A DNA stretch of 64,000 nucleotides from Vulcanimicrobiota bacterium (GCA_013036105.1 JAAXCX010000006.1:96334-160333), one strand, 5' to 3'. Positions 35,439-44,599 are shown, counted from the first letter of the stretch. A program made the numbers and translations. The notes: generated by a model from the letters alone, not told the origin.

Positions 35439-36239
35439 ATGAGAATCGCCGCGCTTACGGTGTGCTTGGCGCTCTGCTCGATGGGATTGGGAAACGGTCA
35501 GGTCAACAGCGCGGATCTCGGACAGATCACCGCGCGCGGTAGAGCTTTGTTCGCATACGACGCGGCGGCCGCTGCCGCAACCGATGCGGTCAAGGCCGCT
35601 GTCGCGAGTGCGCCAATGCCTCCCGGTCAGGGACTCTATCTGGGACATCTCGATCAAAACGGCGTTTGGATCTTCGACTTTGGCACGATCTCGCCGGATC
35701 GCGCGACCTTCACCGTATATTTCCGTGCCGCCGAAGTCGCGCCGCGTACGACAAAGTTTACGGTAACAAAGCTCGCTCCCGCAGAGGCAGGCACGCCGTA
35801 CGACCTTTCGGCGGCGCGCGCCGCCATGATCGCGCAAGGCGATTTCGGTAGAGTGACGCGCCCATACAATTTCGCGATCTTGCCGCTTCCAAACGGCAAT
35901 ATGTACGTCTATCTCTACCCGGCGCAAACCGATCCGAGAATTCATCCGCTGGGCGGCGACGAACGATACCTCGTTTCTCCGGGCGGAGCGCTTCTGGAAA
36001 AGCACCGGATGCATCAGCGTGTCCTCGACGTTCCCATCAACGTTCCCGCAGGGTTGACGCTGCAAGCAGGTTTTCACACAGATATTTTCAGCGGGACTCC
36101 TGAAGACACGGACGTCTTTCACGTCCTGATCCGGCGGCCGCCGCTCTCAGAATATGTCAGCGCTCAGGGAGAGCTCTACCTCATTCAAACCGACGGGACC
36201 ATCGTTGACAAAGGAAAAACCGCGCAGCCAGGAAGCTAA
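35439..36239 (+). CDS. Exported protein of unknown function
   Basis: 266 residues. A Sec signal peptide (about 1-20, MRIAALTVCLALCSMGLG) precedes a mature domain with mixed helix and beta character, for example DFGTISPDRATFTVYFRAAEV. I see no lipobox, heme, metal or catalytic motif. It starts on the opposite strand to the KGG genes, so both share the 105-base intergenic region. Its TAA overlaps the coaE stop by four bases. Unrecognised family. Confidence 0.72.
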   Translation: MRIAALTVCLALCSMGLGNGQVNSADLGQITARGRALFAYDAAAAAATDAVKAAVASAPMPPGQGLYLGHLDQNGVWIFDFGTISPDRATFTVYFRAAEVAPRTTKFTVTKLAPAEAGTPYDLSAARAAMIAQGDFGRVTRPYNFAILPLPNGNMYVYLYPAQTDPRIHPLGGDERYLVSPGGALLEKHRMHQRVLDVPINVPAGLTLQAGFHTDIFSGTPEDTDVFHVLIRRPPLSEYVSAQGELYLIQTDGTIVDKGKTAQPGS

Positions 36240-36817
36240 TTTGCGGAAAGTGCGTCGTAAACGGCGCGCGTGCGCTCTTTCAACTGCGCGAAATTTCCGT
36301 CGTTTTCAATGACGTACGTCGCTTGAGCGCGCGCGGCTTCCGGATCGATTTGCGAGCTCATGCGCGCGCGAATTTGATCTTCGCTCAGTTTGTCTCGGCG
36401 CGCGATTCGCGTGATGCGCTCGGCTTCGGGCGCGATGACGAGGACCGACGCATCGCAGCGCTCGTCGTAGCCGGTTTCGAAAAGCAGCGGAACGACCTGT
36501 ACGACGATTTGTCCGGGCTTGGCGTAAGCTTCGGCGGCGTCGGCCAAGCGGCGCACATGCGGGTGAACGATCGCATTGAGCCGCTCACGCGCAGTAGGAT
36601 CATGGAAAACGATCTCGGCGAGCGCCGGACGGTTGAGACCGCCCATCCGAACGACCGAGGGCCACACGCGAGCGATCTCGCGCAGCGCGTCGCTGCCCGG
36701 CGCCACCGCTTCGCGCGCGAGTTTGTCCGTATCGATAATATACGCGCCGAATGCCTCCAGGCAGCGCGCGACCTCGCTCTTACCGGATCCGATTCCGCCG
36801 GTTAGGCCGACTCGGAC
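36236..36817 (-). CDS. coaE: Dephospho-CoA kinase CoaE (no canonical start codon; GTC start proposed)
   Basis: Final step of coenzyme A synthesis, phosphorylating the ribose 3'-OH. About 193 residues. Walker A VGLTGGIGSGKS, then IDTDKLAREAV, IVHPHVR, VPLLFETGYDERCD and the R-rich lid ERITRIARRDKLSEDQIRAR identify the family. The open frame has no ATG, GTG or TTG between the preceding in-frame stop and the P-loop; the first one lies past the P-loop. A GGAGGG at 36824-36829 lies exactly six bases upstream of a GTC (36817-36815) that begins the family N-terminus xRVGLTGG, so I propose GTC. The gene overlaps the rpsA 3' end by 16 bases. A sequencing error (GTG read as GTC) is possible. Confidence 0.88.
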   Translation of the reverse strand, partial: VRVGLTGGIGSGKSEVARCLEAFGAYIIDTDKLAREAVAPGSDALREIARVWPSVVRMGGLNRPALAEIVFHDPTARERLNAIVHPHVRRLADAAEAYAKPGQIVVQVVPLLFETGYDERCDASVLVIAPEAERITRIARRDKLSEDQIRARMSSQIDPEAARAQATYVIENDGNFAQLKERTRAVYDALSAN

Positions 36818-37953
36818 GGTTCGCCCTCCGAAGACGTTTCTGCCGGCGTTTCAGCTTGCGTTTCCGGCAGTTCCGGAACTTCGATTTTTTCTATTTCTTC
36901 GGGCGGAATATCGGCCACGTGCTGAATCGACGCGGTGATGCGGCGCGTCGAGTGGTTGATCGTCAGCAGCGTGACTTCGACTTCTTGGCCGGGGCTGAAC
37001 TGAGCGCCCGGATCGAATTCGCCCTTGGGAACCATCGCGAGCACGCCGGGTACGATTTCAACTAAGAGGTAATTCGGCGTGACCTTGACGATCTGCGCCG
37101 TTAATTTGTTGGTTTCGTAGAGTTTGTTCGCGTATTCATCCCACGGATCGGGCAGCGCGTGCTTGAGCGACAGGCTGACCTTTTTGGCGTCGGCATCGAA
37201 TTTCATGATCTCGACGTTGACGACGTCGCCAATCTTGACGACTTCGGACGGATGTTTTATCCGCGCGTACGAGAGCTCGCTGTTGTGAATCAGGCCGTCA
37301 ATGCCGCCGAGGTCGACGAACGCGCCGAACTCCGCCAGCCGCACGACGACGCCTTCGCGAATTTGTCCGACCTCGAGCGTGCCGAGCAATTCCTGTTTCT
37401 TGGCGTTGAGTTCTTCCTCGAGAACCAACCGCTGCGACAGAACGACGCGGTGGCGCTTGTGATCGAGATCGATCACCTTGAGTCTCAGCTTCTTTCCGAC
37501 GAGTTCTTCCAGGTTGCCGATCGGCTGACGCCGGATCTGCGAGGCGGGAACGAATCCGCGCATGCCCAGATCGACCAGGACGCCGCCTTTGACGACTTGC
37601 GTGACGGTCGCCTCGATGACTTCGTCGTGTTCGTGGGCCGCAATAACTTTCTCCCACGTTTTGAGCGCGCGCGCGCGCCGCTCGGAGAGAAAGAGTGTGC
37701 CGTCGTTGTCGTCGATACGGTGGATCATGACTTCCAGCGTGTCGCCGACTTTCAATTCTTTGGGCTCAATCGCCAAGGAGAGCTCCCGGAACGGCAGCGT
37801 GCCTTCGGATTTTCCACCGATATCGACGAGCAGTTCGTCCTGGTATTTGGCGACGATCAGTCCGTTGAGGACCTGTCCTTCGTCGAGAACTTTGAGCGAG
37901 TCTTCGTAGAGTTGCTGCTCGAGTGCGAGTTGATCTTCTTCCTCTTCTTGCAC
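36802..37953 (-). CDS. rpsA: 30S ribosomal protein S1 (four S1 domains)
   Basis: About 383 residues with four S1 RNA-binding domains (roughly 26-93, 112-176, 197-265 and 283-350), for example VVKGGVLVDLGMRGFVPASQ and RLAEFGAFVDLGGIDGLIHNSEL. Ends in an acidic tail (EVPELPETQAETPAETSSEG). S1 recruits structured mRNAs to the ribosome. I chose the GTG at 37953, the first canonical start after mutM. An ATC at 37977-37975 further upstream, 12 bases after an AGGA, is an alternative and would need a non-canonical start. A mini-frame ATG-GAA-AGC-TAA lies between the AGGA and this point. Confidence 0.9.
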   Translation of the reverse strand: MQEEEEDQLALEQQLYEDSLKVLDEGQVLNGLIVAKYQDELLVDIGGKSEGTLPFRELSLAIEPKELKVGDTLEVMIHRIDDNDGTLFLSERRARALKTWEKVIAAHEHDEVIEATVTQVVKGGVLVDLGMRGFVPASQIRRQPIGNLEELVGKKLRLKVIDLDHKRHRVVLSQRLVLEEELNAKKQELLGTLEVGQIREGVVVRLAEFGAFVDLGGIDGLIHNSELSYARIKHPSEVVKIGDVVNVEIMKFDADAKKVSLSLKHALPDPWDEYANKLYETNKLTAQIVKVTPNYLLVEIVPGVLAMVPKGEFDPGAQFSPGQEVEVTLLTINHSTRRITASIQHVADIPPEEIEKIEVPELPETQAETPAETSSEGEPSESA

Positions 37954-38009
37954 TGGAGCGGTTGGCGTTGTAGAGATTTTAGCTTTCCATCCTTTATATA
38001 TATTTGTCC

Positions 38010-38822
38010 TTATCTTTGACAGGTGCGGCACCACCACGTGCCGCGCGCAGCCAATACGGTTCGCACGATCGCGCGGCCGCAACGTTCGCATCGGGAGCCG
38101 GCCCGGCCGTATACCGAAAGCGCGTTTTGAAAGCCGCCCTGCAGGCCCTGCGCATCGACGTAATCGTCGACGCTCGTGCCGCGCATTGCGATCGAACGCT
38201 GCAAAACCTCGACGAGGGCGTTATGCAACCGGCGTATGGCCGGCTTCGTCAACGCTTTCGCGGGAGTGCTCGGACGGATCCGGGCTCCCCACAGCGCCTC
38301 GCAAGCATAGATGTTTCCCACCCCTGCGATCCGCCGCTGATCCAGCAACAACGCCTTGATAGGCGTCGTCCGCCCCGAAAGCATACCGATAAAGCGCTCA
38401 GGAGTAAAGTCCCCCGACAAAGGCTCGATGCCGAGGTTCGCGTCCCACGGCTCGCCGCGCTCGACCAGCCGCATCCGCCCGAATTGCCGCGAGTCGGCAA
38501 ACGCTAGCCGGGTTCCGTCGGTAAAATGCAGCGAAACGTGCTCGTAAGGGATGGCAGCTTGGCCGCGCTCCAATACGATGAGGCGCCCGGTCATTCGCAG
38601 ACTGACGACCAGACGCCGCCCCGAACCCAGCTCGATAACGGCGTACTTTCCGCGGCGGCCGACCGAAATGACCCGCTCGCCGCGAACCGCGCGCTTGAAA
38701 TTCACGCGCGCAGGCGCCACCGCCATTTTCGCGAGCCTGACGGAAGCGCGTTCGATCGTCTTCCCGGTGATCGCGCGAGCCAAGCCGCGCGCGATCGTCT
38801 CGACTTCGGGAAGCTCGGGCAT
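38010..38822 (-). CDS. mutM: Formamidopyrimidine-DNA glycosylase MutM (Fpg)
   Basis: Base-excision repair of 8-oxoguanine and formamidopyrimidines, with AP-lyase activity through the N-terminal proline. 270 residues. MPELPEVETIARGL supplies Pro 2 and Glu 3; RMTGRLIV, the lysine loop, DDYVDAQGLQGGFQNALSVYGRAG and the C-terminal zinc finger CERCGRAI...WWCRTCQR (CxxC pair) are complete. The DUF192 gene ends TAA and this starts ATG directly after. polA-mutM-coaE clustering is common in bacteria. Confidence 0.97.
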   Translation of the reverse strand: MPELPEVETIARGLARAITGKTIERASVRLAKMAVAPARVNFKRAVRGERVISVGRRGKYAVIELGSGRRLVVSLRMTGRLIVLERGQAAIPYEHVSLHFTDGTRLAFADSRQFGRMRLVERGEPWDANLGIEPLSGDFTPERFIGMLSGRTTPIKALLLDQRRIAGVGNIYACEALWGARIRPSTPAKALTKPAIRRLHNALVEVLQRSIAMRGTSVDDYVDAQGLQGGFQNALSVYGRAGSRCERCGRAIVRTVLAARGTWWCRTCQR

Positions 38823-39269
38823 TTAGGGGAGGTGCGGAATGGAGACGCCCGCGGCCAAGCCGTCGCGCGCCGCTTCGCCGGCCGGTAATTCCAGAACGTA
38901 CTTCGCGACACCGTCCCGGCGCGGAATGCGATCGTCGGGCGTATCGGTGGAAACGATCGGAACATTCGCAAAGACGCTGCGCACAACCCCGTTGCGGCCC
39001 ACGAAAACCATGTCGAGCGGAATCAGCGTGTCCTTCATCCAGAACTCGATCGGCGCGTCGGAATCGAAAACGAAGAGCATTCCGGTATGCGGCGCAAGTT
39101 TGCGCACGCCCATCAGACCGCGTTCGCGCTGCGGTTCGGTCGCGGCCACTTGCATGCGAAGTTGCGCGGCCGGAGCGCGGAGCGAGATCACGCGCAGGGT
39201 CTGCGGCGTCGGAACGGGCGCAGGCGAGCTTTGCGCGAGCGCCACCGCCAGCGCGAACGCTTCAAACAT
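38823..39269 (-). CDS. DUF192-family protein, secreted
   Basis: About 148 residues. An N-terminal hydrophobic segment (FEAFALAVALAQS) looks like a signal peptide. The rest is the DUF192 fold: RERGLMGVRKLAPHTGMLFVF, FWMKDTLIPLDMVFV and VLELPAGEAARDGLAAG. The biochemical role of the family is not known. ATG 39269 has GGAG seven bases upstream; the adjacent in-frame TTG is less likely. It overlaps the polA stop by 8 bases and leads directly into mutM. Confidence 0.92.
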   Translation of the reverse strand: MFEAFALAVALAQSSPAPVPTPQTLRVISLRAPAAQLRMQVAATEPQRERGLMGVRKLAPHTGMLFVFDSDAPIEFWMKDTLIPLDMVFVGRNGVVRSVFANVPIVSTDTPDDRIPRRDGVAKYVLELPAGEAARDGLAAGVSIPHLP

Positions 39270-41874
39270 CAACCGTCTCCTCGACGTCGTACCAATTTTG
39301 TCCCACTTTGACGGTAACGTCGAGCGGAACGCTCAGTTCGATCACGTCTTTCATTTCCTTACGCACGATAGCTGCGATATCCGAAAGTTCAGCGCGCGGA
39401 ACCTCGAAAATCAGCTCGTCGTGAATCTGCAACAGCATGCGGGCCGTCAATCCGGCGGCAGCCAGCTTGGCGTCCACGCGCACCATGGCGAGCTTCATCA
39501 GATCCGCCGCGCTGCCTTGTAACGGTGCGTTGGTGGCTTCGCGTTCCGCCGCCGAACGCAGCATGTAATTGCTTGACTTCAGCGCCGGCATATAGCGGCG
39601 CCGCCCCAGAAGCGTCGTGACGTAGCCCAGTTCGCGTCCCTGGGCGATGACGCCGTCGATGTATGCGCGCACGCTGGGAAAGCGCGCGAAGTACGCGGCC
39701 GTGATTTCGCGCGCTTCCGCGCGGCCGATCTCCAACCGCTGCGCCAGTCCGAAATCCGACATGCCATAAAGCAATCCGAAGTTGACCGATTTCGCCATGC
39801 GGCGCTGGTTTGGATCGATGCTGCTGCCGGCCGGCACGGCGAAGATTTGCCGCGCCGTAAAATCGTGGATATCCTGACCTTCGTGAAATGCACGGCGCAT
39901 CGCTTCGTCGCCGGAGAGGTGCGCCATCAGGCGCAGCTCGATCTGATTGTAATCCGCCGCGAGCAGCACGCTCTCTCGCTCGGGCGCAACGAATGCGCGC
40001 CTGATCCGCCGGCCGAGCTCGCCGCGCACCGGGATGTTCTGCAGATTCGGATTGGTCGAGCTCAGGCGTCCGGTAGCCGTGCTCGTCTGATTGAAGATCG
40101 TGCGCAGGCGCCCGTCACGCGGGTCGGTGAGCGCCGGAATAACGTCGACGTACGTGTTCTTGAGTTTGGTGACTTCACGATATTCCAGCACCCGCGCGCA
40201 AATCGGATAATCGCGCGAGAGCCCTTGAAGAATCTCCACGCCCGTCGCCCAGCCGGTCTTGGTTTTCTTCCCCGACGGAAGGCACAACTTTTCGAACAGG
40301 ATATTTCCCAGCTGCTGCGGCGAGCCGATATTGAATTCTTCACCCGCCAAATCGTGGATCTCGCGCTGCAGACGTGCGACAGCTTTGTCGATCTCTTTCG
40401 CTAGACGCGTCAGCTCGGCAGGATCGATCGCGACGCCCGTCCACTCGAGCTTCGCCAGAATCGGCGCAAGCGGGACTTCAACGTCTTCGTAGAGCCGCAG
40501 CTGATCGCGCGATTCCAGCTCGGCGCGTTCTTTTTCGACCAGACGCATGACGGCGTCGGCTTGCGCGGCCACGTCGTCGCCGGCGCCCTGCGCGAGAAAC
40601 TCTTGGGCCGCGTCTTCGATCTGGGCAAACGAACGCGACGGGTTAAGCAAGTGCGCGCCGATCATCGTGTCGTCGGCAAACGCGGGCGCAGTAAAACCGC
40701 GGTCGTGCAAAATGTGGAGAACGGCTTTGACGTCGTGCGCGGCCAGCCGGGGAGCGGCAAGCAAAACTTTTTCGAACGCGGCGCGTACCGGTTCATGCGC
40801 TAGCGCTCCGCCTAGGAACGCCAGCCCGCTTCCGGCTCCGCTCGACACGCCGATCTCGCCATCGGACTTTACCGCAAACGCGAGGCGGTCAGCAGACGTA
40901 AGCGTTTGGATTTCGCGCGCGAGCTGCGCGTATTCGGGCGGGTCGGTGGCCGCGATGTAGGAGCGGTAGTTTCCGGTGACGCGTTCGTGCGCGTGCAGCA
41001 GCGGCAACTCGGTCGGGACGTTCAAGCGCCCCAGCAGCGTTTTGAATTCGAGCTCGCTGTAGATCCGGTAAAGCTCGTCGTTGCCGGCCGGCGTATATTT
41101 TGACTCGTCCCAGTCGATCGCCAAATCCAAGTGATCGTTCGCGACCGACACATCGCGGCAAATGACGGCCTGTTTTCCATACTCTTCCACGAGCTTCTGC
41201 AGCTTTGGCGAGCCGGCAAGCGACGGATTCGCGACGAGCGCGTCGAGTGAGCCGGCCGCTTTGATCAACTTAATGGCCGTTTTTTCACCAACGCCGGGAA
41301 TGCCGGGAAGATTGTCGGACGGATCGCCTTTCAGCCCGCGGTAGTCCGGCAACTGTTTGGGATCCAAATCGAACCGTTCGCGTACGGCTGCAGTATCGTA
41401 GCGCGCGAGTTCCGTGATGCCGCGCCGCGTCATCAGCACGGTCGTTGCTTCATCGACGAGCTGCAGCAGATCGAGATCGCCCGTCACGACCAGCGCGCGT
41501 TCGCCGGCCTCTTTCGCCTGCCGCGCGAGCGTCGCGATCACGTCGTCGGCTTCCTCGCCCTCGATCTCCAGAACCGGAATACGATTGGTCTGTAAAATTT
41601 GCCGCACGAGCGCGAACTGCGGACGCAAATCGTCGGGCATCTGGTCGCGCTGCGCTTTGTATGGCTGATAGAGCGCCACGCGGTGCGCCGGCAGCCCCTT
41701 GTCGAAAGCCGCAATCACGTGGGTCGGTTTTTCGTCGGCGATGATTTTGTTGAGCATCATCGTGAATCCGTATGCCGCGTTGATCGGTATGCCGCGCGTC
41801 GTCGTCAGCGGGGGCAGCGCGAAAAACGCCCGGTAGACGAGCCCGTACGTGTCGAGCAACATGAGATTAGCCAC
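39262..41874 (-). CDS. polA: DNA polymerase I
   Basis: 870 residues: a 5'-3' flap nuclease (about 1-290; TYGLVYRAFFAL, GEEADDVIATLA, TGDLDLLQLVDE, GIPGVGEKTAIKLI), a central 3'-5'-exonuclease-like domain (about 310-480) and a family A polymerase domain. Polymerase motifs are intact: LAADYNQIELRLMAH (A), RRMAKSVNFGLLYGM (O-helix) and QIHDELIFEVP (C). The central domain lacks the FDTE proofreading residues (it reads LAFAVKSDGE), so proofreading is probably lost, as in Thermus. GTG start at 41874 with a weak ribosome site. It leads a polA-DUF192-mutM-rpsA-coaE group. Confidence 0.96.
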   Translation of the reverse strand: MANLMLLDTYGLVYRAFFALPPLTTTRGIPINAAYGFTMMLNKIIADEKPTHVIAAFDKGLPAHRVALYQPYKAQRDQMPDDLRPQFALVRQILQTNRIPVLEIEGEEADDVIATLARQAKEAGERALVVTGDLDLLQLVDEATTVLMTRRGITELARYDTAAVRERFDLDPKQLPDYRGLKGDPSDNLPGIPGVGEKTAIKLIKAAGSLDALVANPSLAGSPKLQKLVEEYGKQAVICRDVSVANDHLDLAIDWDESKYTPAGNDELYRIYSELEFKTLLGRLNVPTELPLLHAHERVTGNYRSYIAATDPPEYAQLAREIQTLTSADRLAFAVKSDGEIGVSSGAGSGLAFLGGALAHEPVRAAFEKVLLAAPRLAAHDVKAVLHILHDRGFTAPAFADDTMIGAHLLNPSRSFAQIEDAAQEFLAQGAGDDVAAQADAVMRLVEKERAELESRDQLRLYEDVEVPLAPILAKLEWTGVAIDPAELTRLAKEIDKAVARLQREIHDLAGEEFNIGSPQQLGNILFEKLCLPSGKKTKTGWATGVEILQGLSRDYPICARVLEYREVTKLKNTYVDVIPALTDPRDGRLRTIFNQTSTATGRLSSTNPNLQNIPVRGELGRRIRRAFVAPERESVLLAADYNQIELRLMAHLSGDEAMRRAFHEGQDIHDFTARQIFAVPAGSSIDPNQRRMAKSVNFGLLYGMSDFGLAQRLEIGRAEAREITAAYFARFPSVRAYIDGVIAQGRELGYVTTLLGRRRYMPALKSSNYMLRSAAEREATNAPLQGSAADLMKLAMVRVDAKLAAAGLTARMLLQIHDELIFEVPRAELSDIAAIVRKEMKDVIELSVPLDVTVKVGQNWYDVEETVDV

Positions 41875-42007
41875 TAGCCGGGCCCGGATGCGAACGATTG
41901 GACCGGGTGCCTACGTTAGAACCGGCATGGAAGAAACACCCAGACATGAGCGCTCGGCTTTCGACGGTGGCGGCATGAGGCGCCTGCGCTCGGGCGAAGA
42001 ACGTGCG

Positions 42008-42565
42008 ATGCGTACCAAACTCTATTGGATGGCCGCGCTCGCGGCCGCTCTCTTGGTTTTCCCTTTAAGCGCGGCCGCGGCGCCAACGCCGGCCCCGGTG
42101 CCGTCGCCAAAGCTGCCTTCAAAACCGTTGCACGTCGAGTTGCAGGTCGAAGTGAACAAACTCGGACAAGTCGTGCGCGTCTTGCACGGAACTCTTTCGG
42201 GTGACGGGCCCTTCGATACCATGGTCATGGGCAACGCGCTGCAGATGTGGATTCGCGATCAGCGCGGCAAGACGGTCACGGCAGTCGTGGGACTCTATAA
42301 AGTCCACTATGATTACGATCCCAAGACTCAACACGTGAAACGGACGTTCGCGCTCTTTCAACGCGGCGGAAACTGGGCGAACGAGCCGGGCGCCGCCACC
42401 AAAATAGTTTCGGACGCTAAAAAAGAAGCGCAAGCCGCGGCCGCCGCCCTTGCGAAGCTGAAAGCCGACCAACAGAAAAAAGCCGCGGAGAATCCGAACC
42501 TTCCCGATATCAATGCCGCGCTCAAAAGGTCGCGCGCAACGCCTACGCCCTCACCGCATCCGTAA
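42008..42565 (+). CDS. Exported Ala/Lys-rich protein of unknown function
   Basis: 185 residues from ATG 42008: a signal peptide (MRTKLYWMAALAAALLVFPL, cleaved after the Ala run near 26), a Pro-rich linker, a ~90-residue domain (LHVELQVEVNKLGQVVRVLHG, VVGLYKVHYDYDPKTQHVKR) and a helical Ala/Lys-rich end. No catalytic motif. An earlier ATG at 41975 would add 11 residues and cannot be excluded. First gene of the run leading to the transhydrogenase, 7 bases ahead of the FAH-family gene. Confidence 0.7.
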   Translation: MRTKLYWMAALAAALLVFPLSAAAAPTPAPVPSPKLPSKPLHVELQVEVNKLGQVVRVLHGTLSGDGPFDTMVMGNALQMWIRDQRGKTVTAVVGLYKVHYDYDPKTQHVKRTFALFQRGGNWANEPGAATKIVSDAKKEAQAAAAALAKLKADQQKKAAENPNLPDINAALKRSRATPTPSPHP

Positions 42566-42572
42566 GCCATAA

Positions 42573-43415
42573 GTGCGGTACGTCACCTTTGAGCACGAAG
42601 GGCGTCTTCGACCCGGTTATCTGGACGGCGACCGGGTCGGCTCGATCGCCTGCAGCACATTGCTGGAATACATCACGCTGCCGGCCGATGCGCGCGAGAA
42701 GAAGCGGCTAAACGACTTTCAGCCGCTTTCGAGCGTAACGCTCGCTGCGCCGGTTCGCCCGAACAAGAATATCTTTTGCGTCGGCCGGAATTATTTGGAT
42801 CACGCACTGGAGGTATCGCAGCAGAGCGGGCGCGAGCTGAAACTGCCGGACGTACCGACGTTCTTCACCAAAGCTCCGACCGCGATTGCGTCGCCCGGAG
42901 AAACGCTGGAGTTTTCATCGAAAGTTTCCCGTGAGTACGACTGGGAAGCGGAGCTGGCCGTCGTTATCGGATCGCGCGTGAAAGACGTCAGTGAGGCTGC
43001 TGCGCTCGACGCTGTCTTCGGGTACACGTGCTTCAACGACCTCACCGCGCGCGATCTGCAGCGCGCGCACGTGCAATGGTTTAAAGGCAAGAGTCTAGAT
43101 TCGGCTGCGCCGATGGGACCGTGGATCGTTTCACCCGATGAGATCGGCAACGCGCAGGAGCTCGCGATCGCGCTGCGCGTTAATGGCGTGGAAAAGCAGC
43201 GCAGCACCACGGCCAATATGATCTTTTCGCTGCCCGTGCTCATCGCGTCGCTCAGCAAGGGCATGACGCTCGAGCCGGGCGACGTTATTGCGACCGGCAC
43301 GCCCGAGGGCGTGGGCTTCGCGCGCAAGCCCCCGGAGTTTCTCCGCGACGGCGACGACGTTGAAGTCGAGATCGAAAAAATCGGCGTCTTGCGCAACCGC
43401 ATTCGCATCATCTAA
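42573..43415 (+). CDS. Fumarylacetoacetate hydrolase (FAH) family enzyme
   Basis: 280 residues with the FAH/2-hydroxyhepta-2,4-diene-1,7-dioate isomerase fold. Landmarks: IFCVGRNYLDHALEV, PTFFTKAPTAIASPGE, YDWEAELAVVIG (Glu ligands), FNDLTARDLQ, KGKSLDSAAPMGPWIV (with the Asp), and VIATGTPEGVGF. It should need a divalent metal and act on a 2-oxo or beta-diketo acid, such as in aromatic degradation or as an oxaloacetate decarboxylase. No aromatic pathway genes are near, so the substrate is open. Starts GTG 42573. Confidence 0.92.
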   Translation: MRYVTFEHEGRLRPGYLDGDRVGSIACSTLLEYITLPADAREKKRLNDFQPLSSVTLAAPVRPNKNIFCVGRNYLDHALEVSQQSGRELKLPDVPTFFTKAPTAIASPGETLEFSSKVSREYDWEAELAVVIGSRVKDVSEAAALDAVFGYTCFNDLTARDLQRAHVQWFKGKSLDSAAPMGPWIVSPDEIGNAQELAIALRVNGVEKQRSTTANMIFSLPVLIASLSKGMTLEPGDVIATGTPEGVGFARKPPEFLRDGDDVEVEIEKIGVLRNRIRII

Positions 43416-43456
43416 AGCGAAGGTTTGTGGTCCCGGGGATGGAAACGGACCGCCCG

Positions 43457-44599
43457 ATGAAGATTGCCGTGCTGCGCGAATCCGCGCCCAACGAAACGCG
43501 AGTCGCGCTGGTTCCCGAAACCGTCGCGAAGCTCGTGAAAAACGGCATGACCGTGCAGATCGAACGCGGAGCCGGAGAGCGCGCCGCCTTTCCCGACGAC
43601 CTCTACACGAAAGCCGGCGCGACCGTCGCGGACCGCGCGAACATCCTTGACGGCGCCGATCTCGTGCTCTGTGTCGGACGGCCTGACGACGGCGTGCTCG
43701 CCGCTATGCCCAAGAAAGCTGCCCTGCTCGGTTTGCTCGCGCCGCTTGGCGACGCCGATTACGTGCGAAGTTTAGCCGGCGCCGGCATCACGGCACTTTC
43801 GATGGATGCAATTCCACGCATCACGCGCGCGCAAGCGATGGACGCGCTCAGCTCGCAAAGCAACATCGCCGGATACAAAGCCGTGCTTCTGGCCGCATCC
43901 GAACTTCCGAAGTTTTTTCCCATGCTGACAACGGCGGCGGGCACCATCCGCCCGGCCAAAGTCTTGATCCTCGGCGCGGGCGTCGCCGGGCTGCAAGCGA
44001 TCGCGACGGCGCGCAGGCTGGGCGCGGTCGTCAGCGCTTACGACACGCGCGCGGTCGTAAAAGAGCAAGTGCAAAGCTTGGGTGCGACATTCTTGGAATT
44101 CGATCTGGGCGCCGACGCGGAAGGCGCCGGCGGATACGCCAAAGAGTTGACGCCCGAACAGATTCAGAAGCAGCGCCAATTCATGGTCGATCACATCGGT
44201 GCGTCCGACGTCGTGATCACGACTGCGCTGGTTCCCGGGCGACGCGCGCCGCTGCTCATCACCGGGGAAGCGGTCGCGGCAATGGGTCCGGGCTCGGTGA
44301 TCGTCGATCTCGCGGCCGAAGCCGGCGGCAATTGCGCGCTGACCGTGCCCGGCAAGACAGTCGTTACGCCAAACGGCGTGCACATCATCGGTCAAACGAA
44401 TCTGGCGGGAACCATGCCGTATCACGCCTCGCAGCTCTATTCGCGCAACATTCAAGCACTGCTCGACGCGCTCATCAAAGACGGGGCACTGAACCTCGAC
44501 CCGGCCGACGAAATCGCGCGCGGCACGACCATCGTGCGGGCGGGAGAAATTGTCCATCAGCCGACGATCGACGCACTTGCCACAGGAGTTGCAACGTGA
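43457..44599 (+). CDS. pntAA: Proton-translocating NAD(P) transhydrogenase, alpha-I subunit (NAD-binding)
   Basis: About 380 residues; binds NADH and passes hydride to NADP at the membrane. MKIAVLRESAPNETRVALVP at the start resembles alanine dehydrogenase, and the NAD-binding Rossmann GAGVAGLQAIATARRLGA, the RQDV-type loop and the VDLAAEAGGNCALT motif identify it. The ATG at 43457 is preferred (ACGGA 7 bases upstream); GTG 43427 or ATG 43439 would add 6 to 10 residues. Its stop overlaps the next start (GTGA). The three-gene arrangement is that of Rhodospirillum and Thermus. Confidence 0.95.
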   Translation: MKIAVLRESAPNETRVALVPETVAKLVKNGMTVQIERGAGERAAFPDDLYTKAGATVADRANILDGADLVLCVGRPDDGVLAAMPKKAALLGLLAPLGDADYVRSLAGAGITALSMDAIPRITRAQAMDALSSQSNIAGYKAVLLAASELPKFFPMLTTAAGTIRPAKVLILGAGVAGLQAIATARRLGAVVSAYDTRAVVKEQVQSLGATFLEFDLGADAEGAGGYAKELTPEQIQKQRQFMVDHIGASDVVITTALVPGRRAPLLITGEAVAAMGPGSVIVDLAAEAGGNCALTVPGKTVVTPNGVHIIGQTNLAGTMPYHASQLYSRNIQALLDALIKDGALNLDPADEIARGTTIVRAGEIVHQPTIDALATGVAT

